Source: an uncultured Clostridia bacterium (lineage in GTDB: Bacteria > Bacillota > Clostridia > Christensenellales > CAG-917). Taken from it: a DNA stretch of 64,000 nucleotides. Shown here one piece after another: positions 1 to 8,251 of the stretch (positions are counted from its first letter, which is position 1; the number at the start of each line of letters is the position of its first letter). The translations under genes were made by a program, and so were the position numbers. The DNA lies in the NCBI GenBank assembly GCA_934233745.1, contig CAKQGN010000008.1:12925-76924 (forward strand), written 5' to 3'. Below the pieces are notes generated by a model. That model saw only the letters and a program-made list of their open reading frames with translations, was not told where the DNA came from and searched no databases.

Positions 1-1325
1 AGCGTATTTTGTCTTTCGACTTCGCAAATCTGCTCAAATTCGTATGAGTAGATTTTCAACGGAACAAGAAAGTCGTATTCTTTTATGTCGGTTTTCAGTC
101 TGTATTTCTCAAACGGACTTATGGGAGGTTTCGGTGTTTTGCCGAATATGCCGTATCTCGTGTACTTCTTTCTCGATACGATTTCTTCGACGCTTTGCGT
201 ATTTGCAAAAAATCTCGTCCGTTTGACATACACCTTTCCGAAAGCGTATCCCTTTGCTTCGACCGGAATTTTGCTGTCGCCGTATTCGATATACCCCTCG
301 ATGAGCGTATCGCCGATATCCACGACGTCGCCGTATTTTTTCACAGCCGTACCGCCCTCGACGACAACTCTCGTAATCACGGCGCGCTTTGAAGCAACGA
401 CGCTCTTTGCGTTGGCTTGAAAAAAACTTTCCCTTTTCAATTCCGTTTTGTACAAGACGGTGATATGCGTCCCTTGCTTTGTCACGCTTGCAAACGCAAC
501 TCCGTCAAGAGCGGATATTGCCTTTTCGAGTGCCGACTTGTCGAAGTCTTTAATTTTTGTGCCTTGAGAGACTCCGTACTCTTTCAGTATGTCTGCAATC
601 CGCACGTTTAATGCCAAATCTTTCGCGCCTTCGCACGCTATACTCACGCGCGTGACGTAAGACGAGTAAATCGAAAAAGCGCATATCGACAACGCAACGC
701 CCAAAAGCAAACCGACTCTTGAAAGCGACCGTATGACAGACGGCGACACTCCACCTATATTAATTATTGTATAATCATAGCATAAGTTTTGCAATAATGC
801 AATAATCTTATGGCATTGTTTGCTTTCGGTGACAAACCGCACGCCTTTTTCGTATGTCTTGACATTTTTCACTTTTGCGATTTTGGAAATCGCAATCAAC
901 GCTTTGGGCGCGTTTTTGCCATGCAGTTCGATTTGCGTTTTCCCGAACTTGCTTTCGATTTTCGATATTCTATCGATATATTTTTTCTTTATCGCGAATA
1001 GTTTTTCGACAAGTGCGTCTTCCTTTTCTTCTCTGATTTGTTTGCGGTTTTGTCGCAGATGTTCTTTCTGCTTTCTTGCAACTTCCTTTCTTTGCAACCT
1101 TTCCTGATATTTTTTGCTTTTTCGATATTCTAAACGCTTGTTTGTTGAAATATTCTTCCCCGATTCATTGTTGCGTTTCGGCTTTTCAACGGCATTTTTA
1201 ACGCTTTTGTCGTGCGATTCGTTGTCGCTTTCAGTTTCGCTCTTTTTGCGAAACAGGTCGGTGCTTTCGTCATTATGATTGTTTGAGCGTTTTTGGAATT
1301 TTGCAAAAACAAACTTATTTTTCAA
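1..1325 (-). CDS. yqfD: Sporulation protein YqfD-like, partial (C-terminus beyond window)
   Basis: Read directly on the minus strand; the open frame runs off base 1. The stretch around 990-730 resembles the YqfD N-terminal domain (IELHGKNAPKALIAISK, then a short linker). One membrane segment follows (LLLGVALSICAFSIYSS, about 690-640), then an extracytoplasmic part with the family-like pattern VITRVVVEGG...YGDVVDIGDTLIEG. YqfD is a membrane protein made in the mother cell during sporulation. It lies directly behind yqfC, the usual pairing. The frame has no ATG. The best full-length start is a TTG at 1323-1325, overlapping the yqfC stop by 11 bases; a second TTG at 1095-1097 has an AGGA just upstream. 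The first 100 or so residues are a charged Lys/Glu/Asn-rich, probably coiled-coil extension not usual for the family. Identity is good; the start is uncertain. Confidence 0.72.
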   Translation of the reverse strand, partial: MKNKFVFAKFQKRSNNHNDESTDLFRKKSETESDNESHDKSVKNAVEKPKRNNESGKNISTNKRLEYRKSKKYQERLQRKEVARKQKEHLRQNRKQIREEKEDALVEKLFAIKKKYIDRISKIESKFGKTQIELHGKNAPKALIAISKIAKVKNVKTYEKGVRFVTESKQCHKIIALLQNLCYDYTIINIGGVSPSVIRSLSRVGLLLGVALSICAFSIYSSYVTRVSIACEGAKDLALNVRIADILKEYGVSQGTKIKDFDKSALEKAISALDGVAFASVTKQGTHITVLYKTELKRESFFQANAKSVVASKRAVITRVVVEGGTAVKKYGDVVDIGDTLIEGYIEYGDSKIPVEAKGYAFGKVYVKRTRFFANTQSVEEIVSRKKYTRYGIFGKTPKPPISPFEKYRLKTDIKEYDFLVPLKIYSYEFEQICEVERQNT

Positions 1326-1569
1326 ACTCGATTTTGACAATTTCGCCCTCCAAAAACATATCGTTTCCTCCGATTTCGACGATTTTTAATCCGATACCGT
1401 CAATATTCATGCTGCCGCCGTCAAGACGAACGTTGATTTGGGTGTCTGACGACAAATTGATACGTTTTACACCGCAAATCACCGTTTTTTCTCTTGACAA
1501 CATTGTGAGCGTAAACGGAAACACTTTTCCGACAACTCCGAGTTTTCTTCCGACTTCGTCTTTGAACAT
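1315..1569 (-). CDS. yqfC: YqfC/YabP family sporulation protein
   Basis: 84 residues, the normal size of this family. The sequence shows the YqfC-like order: LTMLSREKTVICGVKRI, then a strand-rich repeat (INVRLDGGSMNIDGIGLKI) and a C-terminal LEGEIVKIEF. YqfC is a small beta-rich sporulation protein, encoded next to yqfD and thought to act with it on the mother-cell side of the forespore envelope. The ATG at 1567-1569 has no clear Shine-Dalgarno sequence, so a non-ATG start slightly upstream is possible (the family often has about 10 more N-terminal residues). The yqfD frame overlaps its stop, which suggests coupled translation. Confidence 0.75.
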   Translation of the reverse strand: MFKDEVGRKLGVVGKVFPFTLTMLSREKTVICGVKRINLSSDTQINVRLDGGSMNIDGIGLKIVEIGGNDMFLEGEIVKIEFEK

Positions 1570-1639
1570 AAGAAAGTGTATGCGAGAATAAAGTCTAAAA
1601 TGATTGTTGATTGCGCCATTGCCGCAGTGAAATCTAAAT

Positions 1640-1990
1640 TAAAATTTTCCCCCTTCCTCACGTGTTTCCCCCACCGTCGTTCCCCCTCTGCACAAGTTTG
1701 AGGGAACCCACGACGTCCGCTCCGCGTGGGGCAACACTGACGCGATTGACTTCGTAGCAATCGCTAGTTCGTTGCAAGCAACGAACGGCTGACGGGCTGT
1801 TGGTGATACAAATCGGCTGAAAGCCGTGCCACTTCGCCTGCGTGGCGGCTACGCAACAGAATGCCACGCATTCTCGTACTAATCATCGAGCGTCGACGCT
1901 CGCTTTTCTCGCCGCCTTGCGGCTCGCGTTCCGCCTTCGAAGCAGCAGATTCCGTTTATAAGTAGGCAACGAACAAATTTTCGGATTAAG
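1640..1990 (+). repeat. Dispersed intergenic repeat, copy A
   Basis: Gene-free stretch between the dnaB terminator and yqfC. It starts with the module CCCCCTTCCTCACGTGTTTC, includes a CCGCTCCGCGTGGGG segment, and ends with the module TTCTCGCCGCCTTGCGGCTC followed by CCGTTTATAAGTA. The same modules recur at about 7.8, 12.8, 22.2, 22.5 and (inverted) 63.7 kb. The middle of this copy diverges from the others. No gene can be supported here; open frames through it are shadows. Confidence 0.75.
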
Positions 1991-2042
1991 GCTTCGCCTT
2001 CCTCAATTATTCATTATTAATTATTAATTATTAATTTTTTTA

Positions 2043-2077
2043 ATAAAAAGCGAGGCATTTCAGCCTCGCTTTTTATT
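2043..2077 (-). terminator. Intrinsic terminator of dnaB
   Basis: Inverted repeat AAAAAGCGAGGC / GCCTCGCTTTTT with a 6-base loop, directly at the dnaB stop codon and followed on the minus strand by an A/T-rich tail with U-runs. It begins inside the last dnaB codons. Confidence 0.85.
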
Positions 2078-3689
2078 AAAACGGCATATCTCCGTCGTCC
2101 GTCGGTTCGTCACCGTCGTCGACGTACTCGTCCTCTTCGTCGGGAATATCGTCGTCGCTCGGTGGCGGAGCTTGCTCGCCCTCGTCGGATACAAACGGCA
2201 TTTCAAAAGGCATATTTCCGTCTGCCGCCGCAATTTCGTGCAAGTCCTCGGCAACGTCCGATATGGCTTTCATATCCACGCCGCCCTCTTCGTCGTCATC
2301 GCGCTTCTTCGGCTCGTCATAAACGTATTCTGTGGTATTTGCATTCTCGTCCACGCACTCTTTGAATGTTGTGGTGTCGCCGTCCCAGTCAAGCTTGATT
2401 TCGCCGATAGTACCGTTTCTGTTTTTCTTCACATCGAGGATAACTTCGTTTGGCGGAAGCGCTTTGTTGTAAGTATACGGTTTATTGAGGAACATGACGA
2501 TATCGGCGTCCTGCTCGATTGAGCCCGACTCTCGCAAGTCCGACAATTGCGGCGTATGGTCGTTGCGCTGTTCGATACCGCGCGACATTTGAGAAAGCAG
2601 AATGATTGGACATTCGAGTTCTTTTGCATAAATTTTCATTTTTCTCGACATGTCGCTGACTTCGACCTGACGACTCTCTGCCGCCCTGCCGTTCTTTTGA
2701 GCGGTCATAAGTTGCAAATAGTCGATAATAACAAGGTCGAGTCCTTTTTCCCGCTTCAATCGACGGCATTTTGAAAGCACGTCGGAGGGACCATTCATCG
2801 AATAATCGTCGATGTACACATCCGAAGCAAGCAACGCCTTGTAGCCGTTGTAAAGTTTTTTGAGATCGGTTGCGCTAAGCGCGCCCCTTGTCTTCATCTT
2901 TGTGAGGGACACTTTCGAGATGTATGCAAGCATACGAGTCGCAAGCAAATCCGCAGGCATTTCCAGCGAGAAGATCGCAACTTTTTTGCCGTGATTGAGT
3001 GCGACGTTTGCGGCAATATTGAGTGCAAATGCGGTTTTACCGACAGACGGACGGGCTGCAATCAACACCATTTCACCGGGTTTTAAGCCGTGCGTTTTTT
3101 GGTCGAATGTCGGAAAATCCGTATATACCGTGTTTTTCGGCACATTGCCCGATTGCGCGTCCTGAATGATTTTGAGCGCAAGAGCGGCGGCATCGTCGAC
3201 TTTTACGAGTGCTTTCTCGCTTGACTGCTCCGCTATGGCGTACACGAGTTTTTCGGCATTGTCGAGAGCGTCTTTTCCGTCCTGACATTCATAGCCGAAT
3301 TTTGCGATGTCGTTGCCCGCTTCGATAACTTTTCTCGTGAGACTGTCACGCTTTATTATGCTTGCATAATACTCGCCGTTTGCAGCGGACACGACGCCCT
3401 CTGCAAGTTCGGACAAATATGCAATCGAGCCGACTTCGTCAAGTTTGCCTTTAAGTTCCAGAGCGTCGCAAACGGACACGGTGTCGATAGGCTTGCTTTC
3501 ATTCTGAAGCTGTTTCATCACCTCGAAAATCAACCTGTTTTGCGAAAGATAAAAGTCCTCCGCTTTGAGAGTCGGGATAATGATATCTGCGGCTTTGTTG
3601 TCAATGAGAATAGAACCCAAAACAGACGCCTCGGCGTCCACGTTGTTGGGCATACCTCTTGTCACTCTTTTGTTTTCGTCTTTTGCCAT
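2076..3689 (-). CDS. dnaB: Replicative DNA helicase DnaB
   Basis: 537 residues. The N-terminal DnaB domain (MPNNVDAEASVLGSIL) is followed by the RecA-like helicase core with Walker A (ARPSVGKTAFAL, about residues 225-236), Walker B (LVIIDYLQLM) and the arginine-finger region (SDLRESGSIEQDAD). It is the hexameric helicase that unwinds DNA at the fork and recruits primase. The start is ATG 3687-3689, preceded by AAAGGTG; the frame opens further upstream but those residues are Cys-rich and unlike DnaB. The C-terminus carries an unusual 70-80 residue acidic tail ending DDGDMPF, resembling the SSB C-terminal tip. The first 28 bases overlap the upstream lipoprotein gene, so translation is probably coupled. 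Confidence 0.96.
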   Translation of the reverse strand: MAKDENKRVTRGMPNNVDAEASVLGSILIDNKAADIIIPTLKAEDFYLSQNRLIFEVMKQLQNESKPIDTVSVCDALELKGKLDEVGSIAYLSELAEGVVSAANGEYYASIIKRDSLTRKVIEAGNDIAKFGYECQDGKDALDNAEKLVYAIAEQSSEKALVKVDDAAALALKIIQDAQSGNVPKNTVYTDFPTFDQKTHGLKPGEMVLIAARPSVGKTAFALNIAANVALNHGKKVAIFSLEMPADLLATRMLAYISKVSLTKMKTRGALSATDLKKLYNGYKALLASDVYIDDYSMNGPSDVLSKCRRLKREKGLDLVIIDYLQLMTAQKNGRAAESRQVEVSDMSRKMKIYAKELECPIILLSQMSRGIEQRNDHTPQLSDLRESGSIEQDADIVMFLNKPYTYNKALPPNEVILDVKKNRNGTIGEIKLDWDGDTTTFKECVDENANTTEYVYDEPKKRDDDEEGGVDMKAISDVAEDLHEIAAADGNMPFEMPFVSDEGEQAPPPSDDDIPDEEDEYVDDGDEPTDDGDMPF

Positions 3690-4348
3690 TTTGCACCTTT
3701 TACCGCAAGGGTTGCGACAATCGCAATAAGCACAACGCCAAGTGCTGCCGCCACCAAAACCGCATACCAATTCGCTGAATTTGCCGAGCGCATTTCAAGC
3801 GTCAGTATCTCGCTCTGTTTGCTCTCGTCGATTGCGAATAAATGCGTATATGTGCGACCGTTGCGCGTAATTTCTCCGTCGCTTCTTATAGATTTATAGA
3901 TTGTATCATATCTCAAAACCACTTTCAAGCGGTTGTATTCAACCTCGTCTTTGACAAGGTCTTCTTGTGGTATGCTCTCTTTGACGGCACAAAATATCGA
4001 TTCGGGATTGAAAGATATCGTGCTTGTCGTGACAAAATAAAATTCGCCGTCCTTGCGCTTGTCGCTATGCCAAATTGCGCTTTGCCCCGTCAACTGTCTA
4101 TCGGTTTTTGAGAATGTCAAAAAAACGGTTGCGGTTTTGTCGGACGGCGCATCGTCGTTTTCGGCTGCCGATTGACCTTGCTCCTCTTTCGAATCGTCTT
4201 GTTCGAACTCGATTGTATATATATACAAATCTCGCACGACGTCGCCCTTTTCATCCTCATGCTTATTGCATGCGACAAGACAAAAAGCACTCATCGAAAT
4301 AAGTGCGAAAGCAAGCAAAAAGAGTGTGATTTTTTTGATATGATTCAT
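3662..4348 (-). CDS. Predicted lipoprotein with a C-terminal membrane helix
   Basis: 228 residues. The N-terminus has a signal peptide and lipobox (SMSAFCLVAC), so it should be lipid-anchored outside the membrane. The middle is polar, with an acidic Glu/Asp/Gln-rich linker and a beta-rich domain containing YNRLKVVLRYD. Near residues 195-218 there is a second hydrophobic segment (WYAVLVAAALGVVLIAIVA) followed by a basic tail (KGAKWQKTKTK), so it may be anchored at both ends. It is immediately upstream of dnaB and overlaps it. I do not recognise the family. The start is ATG 4346-4348; a TTG 12 bases upstream is an alternative, and neither has a clear ribosome site. Confidence 0.7.
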   Translation of the reverse strand: MNHIKKITLFLLAFALISMSAFCLVACNKHEDEKGDVVRDLYIYTIEFEQDDSKEEQGQSAAENDDAPSDKTATVFLTFSKTDRQLTGQSAIWHSDKRKDGEFYFVTTSTISFNPESIFCAVKESIPQEDLVKDEVEYNRLKVVLRYDTIYKSIRSDGEITRNGRTYTHLFAIDESKQSEILTLEMRSANSANWYAVLVAAALGVVLIAIVATLAVKGAKWQKTKTKE

Positions 4349-4399
4349 AGTTTTTTGCAAGGCGCAAGCATTGCCTGCGCCTCGCCTTTTTTGTTATTT

Positions 4400-6187
4400 T
4401 CAGAGATTGAAAGACTTTTCAAGCTCGTCAAGCGTGTCGGAAAACTCTTTCATCGCAAGTTGATACGGCGCGTCGCTTTCGAGGTCTACGTCTGCAAGAC
4501 GAATGATGTCGAGCGGTGCCATGCTTCCGCCTGCCGAGAGAAATTTTTTGTATTTTGCAAAATACTCTTCGCCGCCGTTGAGAATGTTGTTGGCAATGGA
4601 CACCGCGGTTGTGATGCCTGTTGCGTACTTATAGACGTAATAACTCGTATAGAAGTGCGGTATTCTTGCCCATTCATAACGAATGAGGTCGTTGTGTTCG
4701 ACCGCCTCTCCGTAATATTTTTTGTTGAGTTCGTAATAAGCGTCCGAAAGTGCGGTTGCGGTGATAGGCTCGCCTTGCTCCACCGTTTTGTGCGCGATTG
4801 TTTCGAATTCACTGAACATGGTCTGTCTGAAAAGCGTTGTACGGAACATGTCGAGATAGTAGGAAAGCAAAAATTTTCTGAACTCGCCGGTTGCCGTTTT
4901 GAGAAGGTGTTTCAGAAGCAGCACTTCGTTGACGGTGGACGCGATTTCCGCGACGAAAATCACATAATCCGCCTTCTGCTCGGGAAGGGATGAATTGCTG
5001 AAATAGGAGTGCATTGCATGTCCCATTTCGTGCGCAATCGTAAACACGTCGTGGATTGTTTTTTGATAGTTGAGAAGAACAAACGGGTGAACGCCGTAAA
5101 CGCCCCAGGAATATGCGCCGCTTCTCTTGCCCTTGTTTTCGAACACGTCAACCCAACCGCTTTTGAATGCGTCTGCCAAAATCGAGGAATATTCCTTTCC
5201 CGTCACTTTTAGAGCCTCTTTGACAAGCTCGACTGCGTCTTCGTATTCGAGCGCAAGCTCCTGCTCGTTGACAATTGATGTGTACAAATCGTACATGTTG
5301 AGCGTATCGAGTCCCAGCACTTTCTTTCTCAAAGCAATGTATCTGTGCAAGGGTTTTGTGCCTTTGCCAACGGCTTCGAGGAGTTTGTTGTAACAAGTGG
5401 ACGGCACGTTTTCGTTGTACATCGAATAGTCGAGCGAACTTGAAAAACCTCTCACTTTTGCATAAAACCAATCTTTCTTGACGTTGCCGGCATAGTTGGC
5501 GGCGATTGTGTTGATATGGTCTTTGTAGGCGGTGAACATACTGTCGAAAGCGTCCTTTCTCACTCTTTGGTCTGTGCTTTGCAAGAGCATGCCGTATACG
5601 CCGTGGCTCATTTGAACCTCTTTTCCGTTCTCGTCTTTGACGGGCGCAAACTTGACGTCGGCGTTGTCGAACATCGAAAACACTTCCCTTGCGTTGTCCG
5701 AAAACAAGCCGACTTCGCCCAGGAGCTTTTCTTCTTTCTTTGAAAGAATGATGTCCTTGTTTCTTATGATTTCCTTGAAGAAAACGTCATAATCTTTGAA
5801 TCGTTTGCTGCTGTTGAGTTCATGGAGTCGTTCCATTGAAAACTCGCTTATTTCGGGAGTGATGAACGAAGTCGCGGTGACATATCTGACATAGAGCATG
5901 TCCGCTCTTGTCGACATGCCCTGATACACGTCGTCTCTCGAATCTTGATCGAGGCGCATTTTTGCAAAGCCGTAAAGATACGAGATGTCATGCATCATTC
6001 TCGTCATAAATTCGAGACAGTCGAAAAGCGTATCCTCATCGTTCAATTTGTCTTGATATTTCGCAAAATGACCGAGACGTTCCTCGCACTTGAAAAACAA
6101 CTCTTCCCAAGCGTCGTTTGTCGGGATGATATCTTCAAGATGCCATTTATACCGGGCAGGTATTTGTTCTCTGGATTCGTAAAGCAT
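4400..6187 (-). CDS. pepF: Oligoendopeptidase F (M3B metallopeptidase)
   Basis: 595 residues, the usual size for PepF. It carries the M3 zinc site HEMGHAMH with the downstream glutamate region VAEIASTVNE (around residues 385-420). The N-terminal part opens RYKWHLEDIIPTNDAWEELF, typical of the family. It is a cytoplasmic enzyme that cleaves oligopeptides of about 7-17 residues, feeding amino-acid recycling. The start ATG 6185-6187 has a good AAGGAGA six bases upstream. It is followed by a GC-rich hairpin (4358-4386) without a U-tract on this strand, so read-through into the lipoprotein and dnaB is possible. Confidence 0.95.
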   Translation of the reverse strand: MLYESREQIPARYKWHLEDIIPTNDAWEELFFKCEERLGHFAKYQDKLNDEDTLFDCLEFMTRMMHDISYLYGFAKMRLDQDSRDDVYQGMSTRADMLYVRYVTATSFITPEISEFSMERLHELNSSKRFKDYDVFFKEIIRNKDIILSKKEEKLLGEVGLFSDNAREVFSMFDNADVKFAPVKDENGKEVQMSHGVYGMLLQSTDQRVRKDAFDSMFTAYKDHINTIAANYAGNVKKDWFYAKVRGFSSSLDYSMYNENVPSTCYNKLLEAVGKGTKPLHRYIALRKKVLGLDTLNMYDLYTSIVNEQELALEYEDAVELVKEALKVTGKEYSSILADAFKSGWVDVFENKGKRSGAYSWGVYGVHPFVLLNYQKTIHDVFTIAHEMGHAMHSYFSNSSLPEQKADYVIFVAEIASTVNEVLLLKHLLKTATGEFRKFLLSYYLDMFRTTLFRQTMFSEFETIAHKTVEQGEPITATALSDAYYELNKKYYGEAVEHNDLIRYEWARIPHFYTSYYVYKYATGITTAVSIANNILNGGEEYFAKYKKFLSAGGSMAPLDIIRLADVDLESDAPYQLAMKEFSDTLDELEKSFNL

Positions 6188-6258
6188 GGAGTTCTCCTTA
6201 TATTTGTAAATGTATTTTGTATGTTTGTTGACAAAATCGGGCGTTTATATGATGGTTT

Positions 6259-7743
6259 TCACTCTATAAACAGGGTATTGTCGAGAAATTCGGGCGAGCA
6301 AGTGAGGCGCACGCCGAGTTTTCTGAACGGGTTTTCGTCGGCTTTGAACAGCATGTACGTCGAGTGCGCATCGCATCCTTCGAGCAAAGGAAGTTGCTCC
6401 ATTGCGGTTGCGGCATTTGCGTCTGACGCCGCGCAAATCGACAATGCGATGAGTGCTTCTTCGAGCGTCAACGTCTTGTTGTGTTCCTTCAAAATCTTTG
6501 TTTTCAGGTCGATGATAGGCCCGATGACATACGGCGAAATGAGTTTTTGATTGTCCTTTATGCCTGCAAGCATTTTGACCGCATTGAACACGCAAGCCGC
6601 CGAGGCACTCATTCTCTTTGTATTCTTTCCCGTTACGATTCTGCCGTCTTGAAGTTCAAGCGCAACGGCTCCGCAATTGTCGTTGTCGTCGCTCTTCTTT
6701 TTTGCGACCTCCACAATTTTTCTGTCCGCGACATTGATACCGAGACGGGACATCAAAAATTCAAGTCTGCTGACGGTATCCTGCGTACCCGTGCCTGTTT
6801 TCAAGTCGCACAATGCTTTGAAATATCTGCGCAGCACCTCTTGTTTTGACGCTTCTCTGCACGCCTCGTCATCTACAATGCAATAGCCTGCCATATTGAC
6901 GCCCATATCCGTCGGCGATTTGTAGATACACTCCTCTCCCGTGATTTTTTCGAGAATACTCTTGACAACCGGGAACACTTCGATGTCGCGATTGTAGTTT
7001 ACGGTTATTTCGCCGTATGCGTCAAGGTGGAAGTTGTCCACTTTGTTGACGTCTTTAAGGTCTGCCGTTGCCGCTTCGTATGCGACGTTGACGGGATGAT
7101 TGAGAGGAATATTCCAAATCGGGAAAGTCTCAAACTTTGCGTATCCCGCCTTCACGCCTCTTTTGTTCTCGTGATAGAGTTGACTAAGACACGTTGCGAG
7201 TTTTCCGCTTCCCGGGCCTGGTGCGGTCAGCACGACAAGCGGTCTTGACGTCGTGATATACGGATTTGCTCCGTAACCCTCGTCCGAAACGATTGTGTCG
7301 ATTTCATGCGGATACCCTTTCGTGGGACGGTGGATATACACCTTTATTCCTCTGTTTTCGAGTTTTTGTTTGTATGCAAGCGCTCCTTGCTGATCGGTGA
7401 ACATGGTTATGACAACGCAATTGATGTATATACCCATAGCGGATATGTTGTCGATCATTCTTTCGACTTCACTTCCGTATGTGATGCCGTAGTCGGCGCG
7501 TATTTTGTTGCGCTCGATTGCGTTTGCGTTTATGCAAATTATGAGTTCTGCCTTGTCGCGAAGTTTTTGCAAAAGCTTGATTTTCGCCGCCTTGTCGAAG
7601 CCGGGAAGTACCCTTGCCGCATGCAAATCGTCAAAAAGTTTCCCGCCGAATTCGAGGTACAATTTGTCGAAGCGGCTTATGCGTTCAAGGATGTGCTCCG
7701 ACTGTTTTTGCATATACATGTTGCTGTCAAAACCGATTTTCAT
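6259..7743 (-). CDS. DUF1846 family protein
   Basis: 494 residues, matching the usual 490-500 of DUF1846. Opening MKIGFDSNMYMQKQSEHILE and the internal glycine-rich PGPGSGKLATCLSQL (about residue 185) are family hallmarks. Members are cytoplasmic, common in Clostridia and streptococci; structures show Rossmann-like domains, but no agreed function is known to me. The start is ATG 7741-7743 with AAGGA seven bases upstream; the open frame extends 68 codons further but that part lies in dispersed repeat B and is rejected. The gene stands alone between repeat B and pepF. Confidence 0.9.
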   Translation of the reverse strand: MKIGFDSNMYMQKQSEHILERISRFDKLYLEFGGKLFDDLHAARVLPGFDKAAKIKLLQKLRDKAELIICINANAIERNKIRADYGITYGSEVERMIDNISAMGIYINCVVITMFTDQQGALAYKQKLENRGIKVYIHRPTKGYPHEIDTIVSDEGYGANPYITTSRPLVVLTAPGPGSGKLATCLSQLYHENKRGVKAGYAKFETFPIWNIPLNHPVNVAYEAATADLKDVNKVDNFHLDAYGEITVNYNRDIEVFPVVKSILEKITGEECIYKSPTDMGVNMAGYCIVDDEACREASKQEVLRRYFKALCDLKTGTGTQDTVSRLEFLMSRLGINVADRKIVEVAKKKSDDNDNCGAVALELQDGRIVTGKNTKRMSASAACVFNAVKMLAGIKDNQKLISPYVIGPIIDLKTKILKEHNKTLTLEEALIALSICAASDANAATAMEQLPLLEGCDAHSTYMLFKADENPFRKLGVRLTCSPEFLDNTLFIE

Positions 7744-7826
7744 ATTTATTTCCTTAGTGTTATGTTTATTTTGCTTTTGCTTTTTTATTTTCACTACACG
7801 CGTATCGGGTGTATTCTTTATTGCAA

Positions 7827-8235
7827 TTTCCCCCTTCCTCACGTGTTTTGTTCGTCCTCTACAAGAGCGGGGCAGCGTGTACTCTAAATTGGATGTGCCC
7901 CCCTCTTTCCCTCTCGGGCTTTTCTCCCACCACTCAAATAGGGACAATTCTCTACAAGATTATCCGTCGTTCGCGGGGGAGACAATCGGCACTCGCATAG
8001 ATAAGTATCGTTCTCTCATTATGCCACTGCGCTTTGTGCGCCAGGCGTGGCCAACAACACGGCGCAGTCGCTTGTACTTTCCATCAAGCTCGGCGCTCAA
8101 AGGCTCGCCGCCGCTGCGGCTCGGAATCCATCTTCGAATGAGCACATTGCGTATATAAGTACGCTCCGAATAAGCTGAAATCTTCCGCAACCGCACGCAG
8201 TGCGATATCACTCTGTTGCGTGCAACAATCTCACT
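7827..8235 (+). repeat. Dispersed intergenic repeat, copy B
   Basis: Fills the gap between parC and the DUF1846 gene. It opens with CCCCCTTCCTCACGTGTTTT, switches to a second module (GTGTACTCTAAATTGGATGT ... ACTCAAATAGGGACAATTCT) and then the common 3' module (GGCACTCGCATAGATAAGTA ... TGCGTATATAAGTACGCTCC). It is closely similar to copy C over about 250 bp. The last 60 bp carry a separate small inverted repeat (GCACGCAGTGC, GCACCGCAGGTGC). Confidence 0.8.
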
Positions 8236-8251
8236 GCACCGCAGGTGCAAT

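Noticed and set aside
4358..4386. Terminator between pepF and the lipoprotein
   Set aside because: The hairpin has its T-run on the plus side only, so it would not stop minus-strand transcription well.
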